Notes under the pieces: generated by a model
Databases searched by the model: none
What the model saw: only the letters and a program-made list of their open reading frames with translations
Told to the model about the DNA's origin: nothing
Shown: positions 25,096 to 33,041 of the stretch, piece after piece
Layout: each line of letters opens with the position of its first letter
Numbering within the stretch: the first letter of the stretch is position 1
Program-made: the position numbers and the translations under genes
NCBI RefSeq assembly: GCF_017254845.1
Contig: NZ_JAFKCU010000003.1
Coordinates: 310,001 to 374,000 of the forward strand
Reading direction: 5' to 3'
From: Algoriphagus pacificus
Lineage (GTDB): Bacteria > Bacteroidota > Bacteroidia > Cytophagales > Cyclobacteriaceae
Length of the DNA stretch: 64,000 bases

Positions 25096-25779
25096 ATGAT
25101 TCCAGATAAATACGCCTACCTCAGTCTTGCCATGATGTACATGATCGTCTGGGGAATTGTATTTTGGAAAAATCCTTGGAAAAAGGGCATGATCAAAGTT
25201 GGTGTAGCAGGGGGAATGATGGGAATGATTGCTGAATTATGGTATTTCAGAGATTATTGGAGGCCACCGACAATCTTCGGCACCGGTATAATAGGCATTG
25301 AGGATTATATTATTGGTTTCGCACTATTTGGCGTAGGAGGGTATATTTATTCATCTTTTACCAAAAGAGAAATAGATCAAAGCAGGCAGTCCAAAGCAGT
25401 TAACAGGCAGTTTTTCTTCATGTTTGTATTGGCTTGTTTCAGCTTGACCGTTTTCAGTGTTGGACTTGGGATTCATTCTGGCTATGTGACTTTTCTGATC
25501 TTCTTAGTTCTATCCATTTATATTTGGTTCAAAAGACCAGACCTCATTGGTCAATCAATAATTTCGGCCTTTGCCATGCTAGCCATTTCTTTTGTTATTT
25601 ATTACATCAATTTCAACATCCTTTTCCCTCATTTCTGGGATACCTATGGCATGCTGGATGTTCCTGTTTTAGGAATGAAAGTCTTCAATATTCCCTTTTC
25701 TGAAATGCTATGGCACTTTTCCTGGGCCATGCTTTGCAGTATGTTCAGGGGTTTTAGAAATGGGGTGTACTATAAATAA
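25096..25779 (+). CDS. Polytopic membrane protein, lycopene-cyclase-domain-like
   Basis: A 227-residue protein with six or seven hydrophobic helices. Two internal segments look alike: GIEDYIIGFALFG (about 76-88) and IPFSEMLWHFSWAML (about 201-215). In the heterodimeric or fused CrtYcd lycopene cyclases each half carries a similar PxEE-type helix, and the full fused length is about 230 residues. So this may be a carotenoid cyclase-like protein. No other carotenoid gene is close, and the motifs are degenerate, so a general membrane protein of unknown function remains possible. It stands alone between mpl and dnaB. Confidence 0.5.
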   Translation: MIPDKYAYLSLAMMYMIVWGIVFWKNPWKKGMIKVGVAGGMMGMIAELWYFRDYWRPPTIFGTGIIGIEDYIIGFALFGVGGYIYSSFTKREIDQSRQSKAVNRQFFFMFVLACFSLTVFSVGLGIHSGYVTFLIFLVLSIYIWFKRPDLIGQSIISAFAMLAISFVIYYINFNILFPHFWDTYGMLDVPVLGMKVFNIPFSEMLWHFSWAMLCSMFRGFRNGVYYK

Positions 25780-25853
25780 TCTGAATTAAACCCAAGGCTT
25801 GATTTTTGCTTCTTATTAATGTTGATAAGTATGGCAAAACTTGTTTAAAACTC

Positions 25854-25876
25854 ATGGTCGGAAGACCATACATTTG
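25854..25876 (+). promoter_or_regulatory. Inverted repeat and candidate -7 box upstream of dnaB
   Basis: A six-bp inverted repeat, ATGGTC (25854-25859) and GACCAT (25864-25869) with loop GGAA, leads directly into TACATTTG (25869-25876), an exact TAnnTTTG match that ends five bases before the dnaB ATG. A TTG lies 25 bases upstream of the box, longer than the usual spacer. Confidence 0.35.
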
Positions 25877-25881
25877 TTAAT

Positions 25882-27459
25882 ATGACTGAGAAAAGTAGCA
25901 ATCCCCGAATTACCCGAAAACCTGGCGTCTCTAATGTTCCCAATATGTTGGGAAAAATGCCTCCTCAGGCAGTAGATCTTGAGGAAGCAGTTTTAGGTGC
26001 TTTAATGCTTGAGAAAGATGCTTTGACTAATGTCATTGATATTTTGAAAGTGGAGAGTTTTTACAAGGACTCTCATCAGGTTATTTTTCAGGCTATTCTG
26101 GATTTGTTTACAGATAGTCAACCGATTGATTTGTTGACCGTCACCAATCAACTTCGTAGAAATGGGACTTTGGAGATTGCAGGTGGAGCGTTTTATGTCA
26201 CAGAGCTTACCTCTAAAGTTGCTTCTGCAGCTAATATTGAGTATCACGCCAGAATTATCACTGAGCAATCCATTAAGCGTGAGATGATCCGAATTTCTTC
26301 TGAAATACAAAAGGATGCTTACGAGGATACTACCGATGTTTTTGAGCTCTTGGATAAAATGGAGCAGTCACTTTTTGAAATTTCTGAAAAGAATATCAGA
26401 AAGAATTATTCCGACATGAAATCCATCATGAGGGAAGCTATCATTGAACTTGAGTCAAGAAGAGATCAGAAAGATGGTTTGACAGGTGTTCCATCAGGAT
26501 TTACTGCTTTGGATAGAGTTACTTCCGGTTGGCAAAAATCTGATTTGGTGATCATTGCAGCACGTCCTGCGATGGGTAAAACAGCTTTCGTTTTGTCTGT
26601 ATTGAGAAATGCAGCTGTGGATCATAATAAGCCAGTTGCCATTTTCTCTCTGGAAATGTCCTCTGTTCAGTTGGTTAATCGTTTGATCAGTTCGGAAGCA
26701 GAATTGGATTCGGAGAAAATCAAAAAAGGATCCTTGGAAGATCACGAATGGGCTCAGCTTGTACATAAAACAGCTAAGTTGTCTAAAGCTCCTTTGTTTG
26801 TGGATGATACGCCTGCTTTGTCAATTCTGGAACTTAGAGCTAAGTGTAGAAAGCTTAAAGCACAGCACGACATTCAAATGATTGTAATTGATTACTTGCA
26901 GTTGATGTCAGGTGATTCCAAAGGAGGAGGCGGCGGAAACCGTGAACAGGAAATTGCAAGTATTTCCCGTGCCTTGAAGAAAATCGCAAAAGAATTGAGC
27001 GTTCCAGTCATTGCACTTTCGCAGCTTTCCAGAGCGGTAGAAACAAGGGGTGGAGATAAGCGTCCTCAATTATCCGATTTGAGGGAATCTGGAGCCATCG
27101 AGCAAGATGCTGATATGGTTATGTTCCTTTACCGACCAGAATATTATGGAATCACAGAAGATGAGGAGCATAATTCTACCCAAGGAGTTGGGGAAGTGAT
27201 TATCGCAAAACATAGAAATGGTTCTTTGGATACTGTAAAACTTCGATTTATCGGACGTTATACAAAGTTCCAGGATTTGGATCATTTTGGATCACCAGCC
27301 ATGAACCAACCAGTTTACGCATCTAATTTCTCCAAGCAATCCTCTGGTGTTTCTTCCTTTGATGCGGGACAAACTGTGAAAATGCAAAGCAAGGCTAATA
27401 ATGATTTTGATGACACCGATGATCTTTTGAATCGTCCTAATTCCCCTGTAGATTTTTAA
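25882..27459 (+). CDS. dnaB: Replicative DNA helicase DnaB
   Basis: It unwinds DNA 5'-3' ahead of the replisome as a hexameric ring and recruits primase. The 525 residues have the N-terminal domain (about 30-130, with PPQAVDLEEAVLGALML) and a RecA-like motor. Walker A is ARPAMGKT (227-234), Walker B is MIVIDYLQLM, followed by SISRALKKIAKEL and the arginine-finger segment. No intein interrupts it. The C-terminal 45 residues are a low-complexity tail rich in Ser, Asn and Asp. The quinone-oxidoreductase-like gene follows after three bases. Confidence 0.97.
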   Translation: MTEKSSNPRITRKPGVSNVPNMLGKMPPQAVDLEEAVLGALMLEKDALTNVIDILKVESFYKDSHQVIFQAILDLFTDSQPIDLLTVTNQLRRNGTLEIAGGAFYVTELTSKVASAANIEYHARIITEQSIKREMIRISSEIQKDAYEDTTDVFELLDKMEQSLFEISEKNIRKNYSDMKSIMREAIIELESRRDQKDGLTGVPSGFTALDRVTSGWQKSDLVIIAARPAMGKTAFVLSVLRNAAVDHNKPVAIFSLEMSSVQLVNRLISSEAELDSEKIKKGSLEDHEWAQLVHKTAKLSKAPLFVDDTPALSILELRAKCRKLKAQHDIQMIVIDYLQLMSGDSKGGGGGNREQEIASISRALKKIAKELSVPVIALSQLSRAVETRGGDKRPQLSDLRESGAIEQDADMVMFLYRPEYYGITEDEEHNSTQGVGEVIIAKHRNGSLDTVKLRFIGRYTKFQDLDHFGSPAMNQPVYASNFSKQSSGVSSFDAGQTVKMQSKANNDFDDTDDLLNRPNSPVDF

Positions 27460-27462
27460 GTT

Positions 27463-28461
27463 ATGAAAGCTGTTACTCTTAATTTTACCACATCTTCTAA
27501 ATTGAAATTAGAGGATGTGCCTGTTAGGCCTTTGGAAAATGGTGAAGTCTTGGTGGCAATCAAAGCAGCAGCTCTGAACCATCGCGATGAATGGTGTCGT
27601 CAAGGTCTTTATCCAAATATCAACGAAGGAGTAATTCTAGGTTCTGATGGATCAGGTATTGTTGAAGAAGTTGCTGAAGGAATTGATTTAGGGTGGATAG
27701 GAAAAGAAGTAATCATCAATCCAGCTATCAACTGGGGTGAAGATCAAAAAGTGCAAAGTAAGGATTTCCAGATTCTTGGAATGCCGAGGAATGGGACTTT
27801 AGCAGAGAAAGTAATTGTATCTGTAGATAGGCTTCATCTAAAGCCAAAGCATTTATCTTTTGAAGAAGCTGGAGCTTTGCCTTTGGCAGGGTTGACAGCT
27901 TTTAGAGCTTTATTCTATCAAGGTCAATTAAAATCCAATGAAAAAGTCCTGATTACAGGTTTCGGAGGAGGAGTAGCTCAGTTTGCTTTTCAGTTTGCAA
28001 AAGCTGCAGGAGCGAAAGTTTATGCAAGTAGCAGTAGTGAAGAAAAACGAAATGTGGCTAAAGAACTTGGCGCAATTTCGGTCTACGATTATACAAAAGA
28101 GGATTGGGTTGAAAATGCTCTTAAAGAAAGCGAGGGCTTCGATTTAATTATTGATTCTGCTGCTGGAGATGCTTTAAATAATCTTATCAATGTGGTAAAA
28201 CCGGGAGGAAAGATTGTTTTCTATGGTGCTACAAGAGGTAATCCTTCAACTTTGATCGCTAGAAAAGTCTTTTGGAATCAGATTAAAATCATAGGAACTA
28301 CCATGGGATCTGATCAAGATTTTGAGGAGATGGTTTCTTTTATAAAAGATCATGAAATCAAACCAATCATTGATCATGTTTTTACTTTTGAGCAGGCAGA
28401 AGAAGCGTTTGATCGGATGAAAGCTGGGAAGCAGTTAGGGAAGATAGTTTTGACTCCTTAG
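27463..28461 (+). CDS. Medium-chain dehydrogenase/reductase, quinone oxidoreductase-like
   Basis: A 332-residue NAD(P)H-dependent oxidoreductase. The N-terminal GroES-like domain lacks the zinc-binding cysteines of classic alcohol dehydrogenases (NHRDEWCRQGLYP in place of the Cys ligand). The Rossmann domain has ITGFGGGVAQFAFQ. The C-terminal segment EQAEEAFDRMKAGKQLGKIVL is typical of the quinone oxidoreductase and YhdH-like group. The gene starts three bases after dnaB and is likely co-transcribed, though a metabolic link to replication is not expected. It ends with stop codons interleaved with the next gene. Confidence 0.9.
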   Translation: MKAVTLNFTTSSKLKLEDVPVRPLENGEVLVAIKAAALNHRDEWCRQGLYPNINEGVILGSDGSGIVEEVAEGIDLGWIGKEVIINPAINWGEDQKVQSKDFQILGMPRNGTLAEKVIVSVDRLHLKPKHLSFEEAGALPLAGLTAFRALFYQGQLKSNEKVLITGFGGGVAQFAFQFAKAAGAKVYASSSSEEKRNVAKELGAISVYDYTKEDWVENALKESEGFDLIIDSAAGDALNNLINVVKPGGKIVFYGATRGNPSTLIARKVFWNQIKIIGTTMGSDQDFEEMVSFIKDHEIKPIIDHVFTFEQAEEAFDRMKAGKQLGKIVLTP

Positions 28462-28943
28462 ACTTTTTCATAAGTCTCAAAGAATTCCTTTTTAGCAATC
28501 CTGTAGATTTCATTTTTTTCTGGTGGAGTGACTAAAAAATCATTGACACGAAGCAGAGTTAGCTCGTTCCAAGGAGCCTCAAATTCCATGCAGTCTGTTT
28601 TTCCAAAAAAGGCCAAATCATCAGCATTGATTTCTATTGCTGTTATTTTACCGATTGGTTGATAGCATCCCCAACCTTTCTCAAGAGATTGGATCAACTT
28701 GTATTTTTTCTCAAAGACTTCAGGTTTTACTAGGTATTGTTCTGAGGAGGAAGTTTGATTTTCAACCAACCAATCTCCAGCTTTTGCAGTGTTTTTCGTT
28801 TCATCCCCATCATTTGTTCGAGTGATGATCAAAGTCCCTGGAACAGCCTTTCTTGCCTTGATGAGGCTCTTCTTTTGATAGGTAACCCCCTTATTTTCAA
28901 GGATTGGTAAAAAATGTTTTAACATTTCTTGCTGAGAAATCAT
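28458..28943 (-). CDS. Conserved protein of unknown function, with a GDW-type module
   Basis: I use the ATG at 28943 (MISQQEM, 161 aa); the ATG at 28976 would place the start inside a palindrome and add 11 residues. Residues 25-95 hold a module like the PGTLIIT plus AGDWLVEN, then SEQYLVKPEVFEKKY, seen in many phage and bacterial proteins of unknown role. The rest is a conserved domain with ITAIEINADDLAFFGK. No catalytic residues are evident. It converges with the MDR gene, sharing four bases of stop, and diverges from patatin. Confidence 0.6.
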   Translation of the reverse strand: MISQQEMLKHFLPILENKGVTYQKKSLIKARKAVPGTLIITRTNDGDETKNTAKAGDWLVENQTSSSEQYLVKPEVFEKKYKLIQSLEKGWGCYQPIGKITAIEINADDLAFFGKTDCMEFEAPWNELTLLRVNDFLVTPPEKNEIYRIAKKEFFETYEKV

Positions 28944-28977
28944 AGGAAAAATCGCTTTGATTGAATGTCCAAGCACT

Positions 28978-28992
28978 CAATTTAGTAAATTG
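28978..28992. promoter_or_regulatory. Perfect palindrome between divergent genes, candidate operator
   Basis: CAATTTA (28978-28984), a central G and TAAATTG (28986-28992) form a perfect 7-bp dyad in the divergent intergenic space between the 28943 and 29033 starts. It could be a regulator binding site. No factor is known. Confidence 0.35.
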
Positions 28993-29032
28993 ATGAACAA
29001 ATCTTTTCTTAAGCTCCTTAAAAACAATTTTT

Positions 29033-30205
29033 ATGAAAACGCTTGCACAAAAACTTGAACCAGTTGGTCCCAAAAGAATCCTTGCTTTAGACGGGGGAGG
29101 TATCAGAGGAGCACTTTCTTTAGGCTATCTGAAACATCTGGAAGAGCTCCTTAGAAAGCAGCATCAAAATGAAAAGCTCTTACTTTCGGATTACTTTGAT
29201 ATGATTGGTGGTACCAGTACAGGCTCCATCATTGCTGCCGCCTTGGCGATTGGGATGTCTGTGGATGAGATCAAGCAAAAGTATTTCGAGTTGGGCACTA
29301 AGATTTTTGGAAAGAAGTATAAATGGTACAAGATTTTCGAAATTGATGATCTTTTCAAAGCTAAATACGATGATAAAGCCTTGGTGCAAGAGCTTCAAAA
29401 TGTATTTGGCGATACTCTTTTGGGAGATCAGGAAAAGATAAAAACCGCTTTAGTGATTGTAGCGAAAAGAGCCGATACAAACAGTGTCTGGCCTTTGAAT
29501 AACCATCCAATGGGTAAGTTTTATGATACAGGGGATGGGGATAATAAGAATTTGCCTATCTGGAAATGTGTAAGAGCCAGTGCTGCTGCTCCCACCTATT
29601 TTTTGCCTCAATCCATCGAGGTGGGAGGAGATAATGGTTTTGCCGCATTTGTAGATGGAGGGGTGAGCATGGCAAATAATCCTTCACTCCAGATGCTGAT
29701 GGTGGCTACGCTTAAAGGATTTCCTTATCGATGGCCTATGGGAGAGGATAATTTAATGGTTGTTTCTGTGGGAACAGGCATGACGAAATGGAAAAAGCTA
29801 CCTCAAAAAATCAGTAAAAGCCATTTGCTCAACTGGGCTTCGAATCTTCCTGATATGTTTATGCAGGATGCGAGCTGGCATAATCAGCTGATCATGCAGT
29901 GGCTTTCAAATTCTCAAACGGGTTTTGAAATAGATAGGGAAGTGGGCATTTTGGATGAGGATATACTATCTGATGATCCTAATCGGAAAAAGGGGTTGAT
30001 CACCTATTTGCGTTACAATGTGTTTTTGGATGTAGATGAAATGAACAGGAGATTTAATCCAACAAAACCTTATACACAATCTGAAATCGACAACTTGGCA
30101 GCGATGGACAATGCTAAAAATTGCCAGAAATTATATGATTTGGGTTTTGCTGCTGGGGCTCAGGAAGTCTTGGCAAGTCATCTTCCAGCACAATTTAAAA
30201 TTTGA
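29033..30205 (+). CDS. Patatin-like phospholipase
   Basis: A 390-residue acyl hydrolase with a Ser-Asp dyad. The oxyanion-hole loop is DGGGIRGALSLGYL at 20-33, the nucleophile elbow is GGTSTGS with S62, and the catalytic Asp is D208 in FVDGGVSMANNP. There is no signal peptide, so it is cytoplasmic or membrane-associated. It resembles the long patatins of Bacteroidota. Patatins also occur as effectors in CBASS, but no cyclase or other CBASS gene is nearby. It is transcribed alone and faces the TPR gene at its 3' end. Confidence 0.9.
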   Translation: MKTLAQKLEPVGPKRILALDGGGIRGALSLGYLKHLEELLRKQHQNEKLLLSDYFDMIGGTSTGSIIAAALAIGMSVDEIKQKYFELGTKIFGKKYKWYKIFEIDDLFKAKYDDKALVQELQNVFGDTLLGDQEKIKTALVIVAKRADTNSVWPLNNHPMGKFYDTGDGDNKNLPIWKCVRASAAAPTYFLPQSIEVGGDNGFAAFVDGGVSMANNPSLQMLMVATLKGFPYRWPMGEDNLMVVSVGTGMTKWKKLPQKISKSHLLNWASNLPDMFMQDASWHNQLIMQWLSNSQTGFEIDREVGILDEDILSDDPNRKKGLITYLRYNVFLDVDEMNRRFNPTKPYTQSEIDNLAAMDNAKNCQKLYDLGFAAGAQEVLASHLPAQFKI

Positions 30206-30207
30206 TC

Positions 30208-30540
30208 CTAGTCAAAATCGTTCTCGAATAAAAAGTTTTGGTAAGCGTTTTTCAATTCTTTTAAGGCTTTTAATTCTTGCTGGGATTCTGCCAAAATCAA
30301 CCCATTTTCGAAGGTTTTTTTAGCTTTTTCAATCTCATTGTTTTCAGCAAAAAACTGCGCTGCCGTGTAATAGGTTGGTAAATAGGAGCTAAAGTCCTTT
30401 AAAAGTAAGTCAAATAACGAGGCAGCTTTTGGGGCATCAACTTCTAGGTACTCCAGTGCCAAAGCATACCAGTTAAAAGGGTTTTCCGGCTCTTCTTTGG
30501 TGAAGCCTTTTAATAGCTCCATTCGATCTAAATTGCCCAT
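30208..30540 (-). CDS. Small tetratricopeptide-repeat protein
   Basis: A 110-residue cytoplasmic protein made of about three TPR helix pairs. The recognisable elements are NPFNWYALALEYLEVDAPKAA near 20-40, LPTYYTAAQFFAENNEIEKA at 53-73, and a third pair ending in an acidic tail. No enzyme domain. It probably acts as a protein-binding scaffold. It faces the patatin gene across two bases and diverges from etfB. Confidence 0.8.
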   Translation of the reverse strand: MGNLDRMELLKGFTKEEPENPFNWYALALEYLEVDAPKAASLFDLLLKDFSSYLPTYYTAAQFFAENNEIEKAKKTFENGLILAESQQELKALKELKNAYQNFLFENDFD

Positions 30541-30614
30541 GAATAGTTTTTTTAATTAGCTCCTTACTGTTAATTTCACACGAAATAAATCTAAAATAAT
30601 CTAATTCTAAACCA

Positions 30615-31352
30615 ATGAAGATTCTTGTTTGTATCACACACGTTCCAGATACGACCTCTAAGATTCAGTTTACTGCCGATAATACCAAGTTTGATTCCAC
30701 AGGTGTTCAATTTATAATTGGACCTTACGATGACTATGCTTTGGCAAGAGCTGTTGAATTAAGAGACCAGACTGGTGGAAAACTAACAGTGCTAAATGTA
30801 GGAGAAGCTGAAACTGAACCTACTTTGAGAAAAGCTCTAGCAATAGGCGCCGACGAAGCCATCCGTGTTAATTCTTTCCCTAAAGATTCATTTTTTGTAG
30901 CAAAACAAATTGCACATTATGCCAAAGAAGGATCTTATGATCTGATTTTGATGGGAAGAGAATCTATTGATTTCAATGGAGGAATGGTTCACGGAATGGT
31001 AGGTGAATTATTGGATATGCCTTCTTTCTCTCCTGTGATGAAACTGGATGTGGATGGCACGACTGTAAAAATGGCCCGTGAAATCGAAGGAGGAAAAGAG
31101 ATGTTGGAAGCTAGTTTGCCATTGATTGCAGGTTGTCAGGAACCGATAGCAGAATGGAAAATTCCAAATATGAGAGGTATCATGTCTGCCAGAACAAAAC
31201 CTTTGAACGTGGTGGAAGCAGTTTCTTCAGAAACACAAGCTGCTGCTACTTCTTATGAGCTCCCTCCAGCTAAAGGAGCTGTTAAATTAATTGATAAGGA
31301 TAATGTAGGTGAGTTGGTAAAACTCCTTAAAAATGAAGCAAAAGTGCTTTAA
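30615..31352 (+). CDS. etfB: Electron transfer flavoprotein beta subunit
   Basis: With EtfA it carries electrons from acyl-CoA and other dehydrogenases to the membrane quinone pool. The 245 residues match the family: MKILVCITHVPDTTSKI start, the adenosine-binding core GADEAIRVN and YDLILMGRESIDFNGG, and the PNMRGIMSARTKPL loop. The etfB-etfA-nuclease genes run on the plus strand with 35- and 5-base gaps and form an operon. The start ATG at 30615 follows an A-rich stretch without Shine-Dalgarno sequence. Confidence 0.96.
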   Translation: MKILVCITHVPDTTSKIQFTADNTKFDSTGVQFIIGPYDDYALARAVELRDQTGGKLTVLNVGEAETEPTLRKALAIGADEAIRVNSFPKDSFFVAKQIAHYAKEGSYDLILMGRESIDFNGGMVHGMVGELLDMPSFSPVMKLDVDGTTVKMAREIEGGKEMLEASLPLIAGCQEPIAEWKIPNMRGIMSARTKPLNVVEAVSSETQAAATSYELPPAKGAVKLIDKDNVGELVKLLKNEAKVL

Positions 31353-31387
31353 TTAATTATCATTAAAAATTTATAAATCAAGATATT

Positions 31388-32356
31388 ATGTCGATTTTAG
31401 TATATATAGAACAGTCAGAGGGAAAGATCAAGAAAACAGGATTGGAGGTAGTTTCATTCGCGAGTGCCTTGGCTGCAAAAACCGGTGAAGGGGATGTAGT
31501 TGCTGTGGCATTGGGTACCATTTCAAATGATGAATTAGCGGCAGTAGGTTCTGCAGGAGCTAGTAAAGTTTTGCATTGTTCAGATGCGCGATTGGATGCA
31601 GGTGTTATTTTGGCACATGCTTCGGCAATTGCTCAGGCATTTGCAAAAGTGGGCTCAAAGACCTTAATTATGGCTAAGTCTTCTTTAGGTGATGCCGTTG
31701 CAGCTAGACTGGCAGTCAAACTGAATGCAGGTTTGGTATCCAACGTTGTCGAACTTCCAAATACTGACTCAGGATTTAAAGTTAAGAGAAGCATTTTCAC
31801 AGGAAAGGCATTTGCTGAAACAGAACTGACTACTGAAAACAAGATTCTTGCTATTAAAAAGAATTCTGTTGATCTAAAAACAGATGGTGGTTCTGCTGCG
31901 GTTGAATCTTTAGAGGTGACACTTTCTGAAAGCGATTTTAATTCAAAAATCACAGCTACTGAAAGAGCAACAGGTGAAGTACTACTACCTGAAGCAGATA
32001 TTGTAGTTTCTGGTGGTCGAGGCATGAAAGGCCCTGAAAACTGGGGAATGCTGGAAGAAATGGCTAAAACACTAGGTGCAGCTACTGGCTGTTCAAAACC
32101 TGTTTCTGACATCGGTTGGAGACCTCATCATGAGCACGTAGGACAAACAGGTGTAAAAGTAGCCCCAAGTTTATACATAGCAATAGGAATTTCAGGCGCG
32201 ATTCAACATCTTGCAGGTGTTAATTCTTCGAAGTGTATCGTTGTGATAAATAAAGACCCTGAAGCGCCATTCTTTAAGGCAGCGGACTATGGGATTGTTG
32301 GAGATGCTTTCGAAGTTGTACCTAAATTGACTGAAGCATTAAAAGCTGAATTATAA
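31388..32356 (+). CDS. etfA: Electron transfer flavoprotein alpha subunit
   Basis: It holds the FAD of the ETF complex. The 322-residue protein has an N-terminal alpha/beta domain, then the FAD-binding C-terminal domain with VSGGRGMKGPENW, the SKPVSDIGWRPHHEHVGQTG stretch and YIAIGISGAIQHLAG, then NKDPEAPFFKAADYGIVGDA. All are standard marks. It is the second gene of the etf operon and is followed after five bases by the bifunctional-nuclease gene. Confidence 0.97.
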   Translation: MSILVYIEQSEGKIKKTGLEVVSFASALAAKTGEGDVVAVALGTISNDELAAVGSAGASKVLHCSDARLDAGVILAHASAIAQAFAKVGSKTLIMAKSSLGDAVAARLAVKLNAGLVSNVVELPNTDSGFKVKRSIFTGKAFAETELTTENKILAIKKNSVDLKTDGGSAAVESLEVTLSESDFNSKITATERATGEVLLPEADIVVSGGRGMKGPENWGMLEEMAKTLGAATGCSKPVSDIGWRPHHEHVGQTGVKVAPSLYIAIGISGAIQHLAGVNSSKCIVVINKDPEAPFFKAADYGIVGDAFEVVPKLTEALKAEL

Positions 32357-32361
32357 TTTTT

Positions 32362-32958
32362 GTGGAAAAACTAGTTGAACTGGAAATTTTAGGTTTGTCA
32401 TCAAACCATTCACAATCAGGGTCTTTTACTCTGGTGATGGGAGAGGTTGAAGGGAGTAGAAGATTGCCAATTGTGATAGGAATGTTTGAAGCTCAGGCGA
32501 TTGCTATTGAGATTGAAAAGATTATACCCAATCGCCCGATGACTCATGACTTATTTAAGTCTTTTGCAAATAGCTTTAATTTTGAAATTGACAAGATTGT
32601 CATTTCAGACATGAAAGAAGGTGTTTTCTATGCCAAAATCCATTGTCATAATGAGAGTTCTGAAGTGGAGATAGATTCCAGACCTTCAGATGCTATAGCT
32701 ATTGCGGTAAGATTTGATTCTCCGGTTTTCTGTTCAGAGAAAGTGATGTCTGAGGCTTCCATTGAATTTTCCGAAGAGGAAAAGAAAGAGGAAAAATCGA
32801 CATCTAAGCCTGCCACTCAAAAAATCAGCTCTAAAAAGGAAAATTCATTGAAAGATTTCAGTTTGGATAAACTGAACCAGATGCTGGATAAAGCCATCAA
32901 CAATGAAGATTACGAAAAAGCAGCCCGAATAAGGGACGAAATCAACAAAAGAAATTGA
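32362..32958 (+). CDS. Bifunctional nuclease (DUF151) family protein with C-terminal UVR motif
   Basis: A 198-residue protein with a GTG start at 32362, five bases after the etfA stop. Residues 1-135 are a DUF151/BFN domain: VELEILGLSSNHSQSG, LPIVIGMFEAQAIAIEIE, and RPSDAIAIAVRFDSPVF. Some BFN members have DNase and RNase activity in plants and bacteria. After a Lys/Ser linker, the last 33 residues match the UvrB/UvrC-type UVR motif (LNQMLDKAINNEDYEKAARIRDEI). This arrangement is common in Bacteroidota. The link with electron transfer flavoprotein is unexplained. Confidence 0.88.
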   Translation: MEKLVELEILGLSSNHSQSGSFTLVMGEVEGSRRLPIVIGMFEAQAIAIEIEKIIPNRPMTHDLFKSFANSFNFEIDKIVISDMKEGVFYAKIHCHNESSEVEIDSRPSDAIAIAVRFDSPVFCSEKVMSEASIEFSEEEKKEEKSTSKPATQKISSKKENSLKDFSLDKLNQMLDKAINNEDYEKAARIRDEINKRN

Positions 32959-32965
32959 TTCTTAC

Positions 32966-32992
32966 AAAGCCTGGAGCTATCCAGGCTTTTTT
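32966..32992 (+). terminator. Intrinsic terminator of the etf operon
   Basis: A perfect nine-bp stem (AAAGCCTGG at 32966-32974 with 32981-32989), a six-base loop and a T tract to 32992 lie directly after the operon's last stop. Confidence 0.92.
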
Positions 32993-33041
32993 CTTGATCT
33001 TGACTTAGCTATTTTTAGCCTTTCTAATTAAAAATTAATTC

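Noticed and set aside
29033-30205. Patatin gene as a CBASS effector (CapV-like)
   Set aside because: CBASS needs an oligonucleotide cyclase, and usually ubiquitin-like or ancillary genes, beside the effector. The neighbours are an unknown small protein, a TPR protein and etfB.
31633-32112. A 159-codon frame on the minus strand inside etfA
   Set aside because: It lies wholly antisense to a firmly identified gene, has a Ser/Ala/Val-rich composition typical of a shadow frame, and shows no domain.
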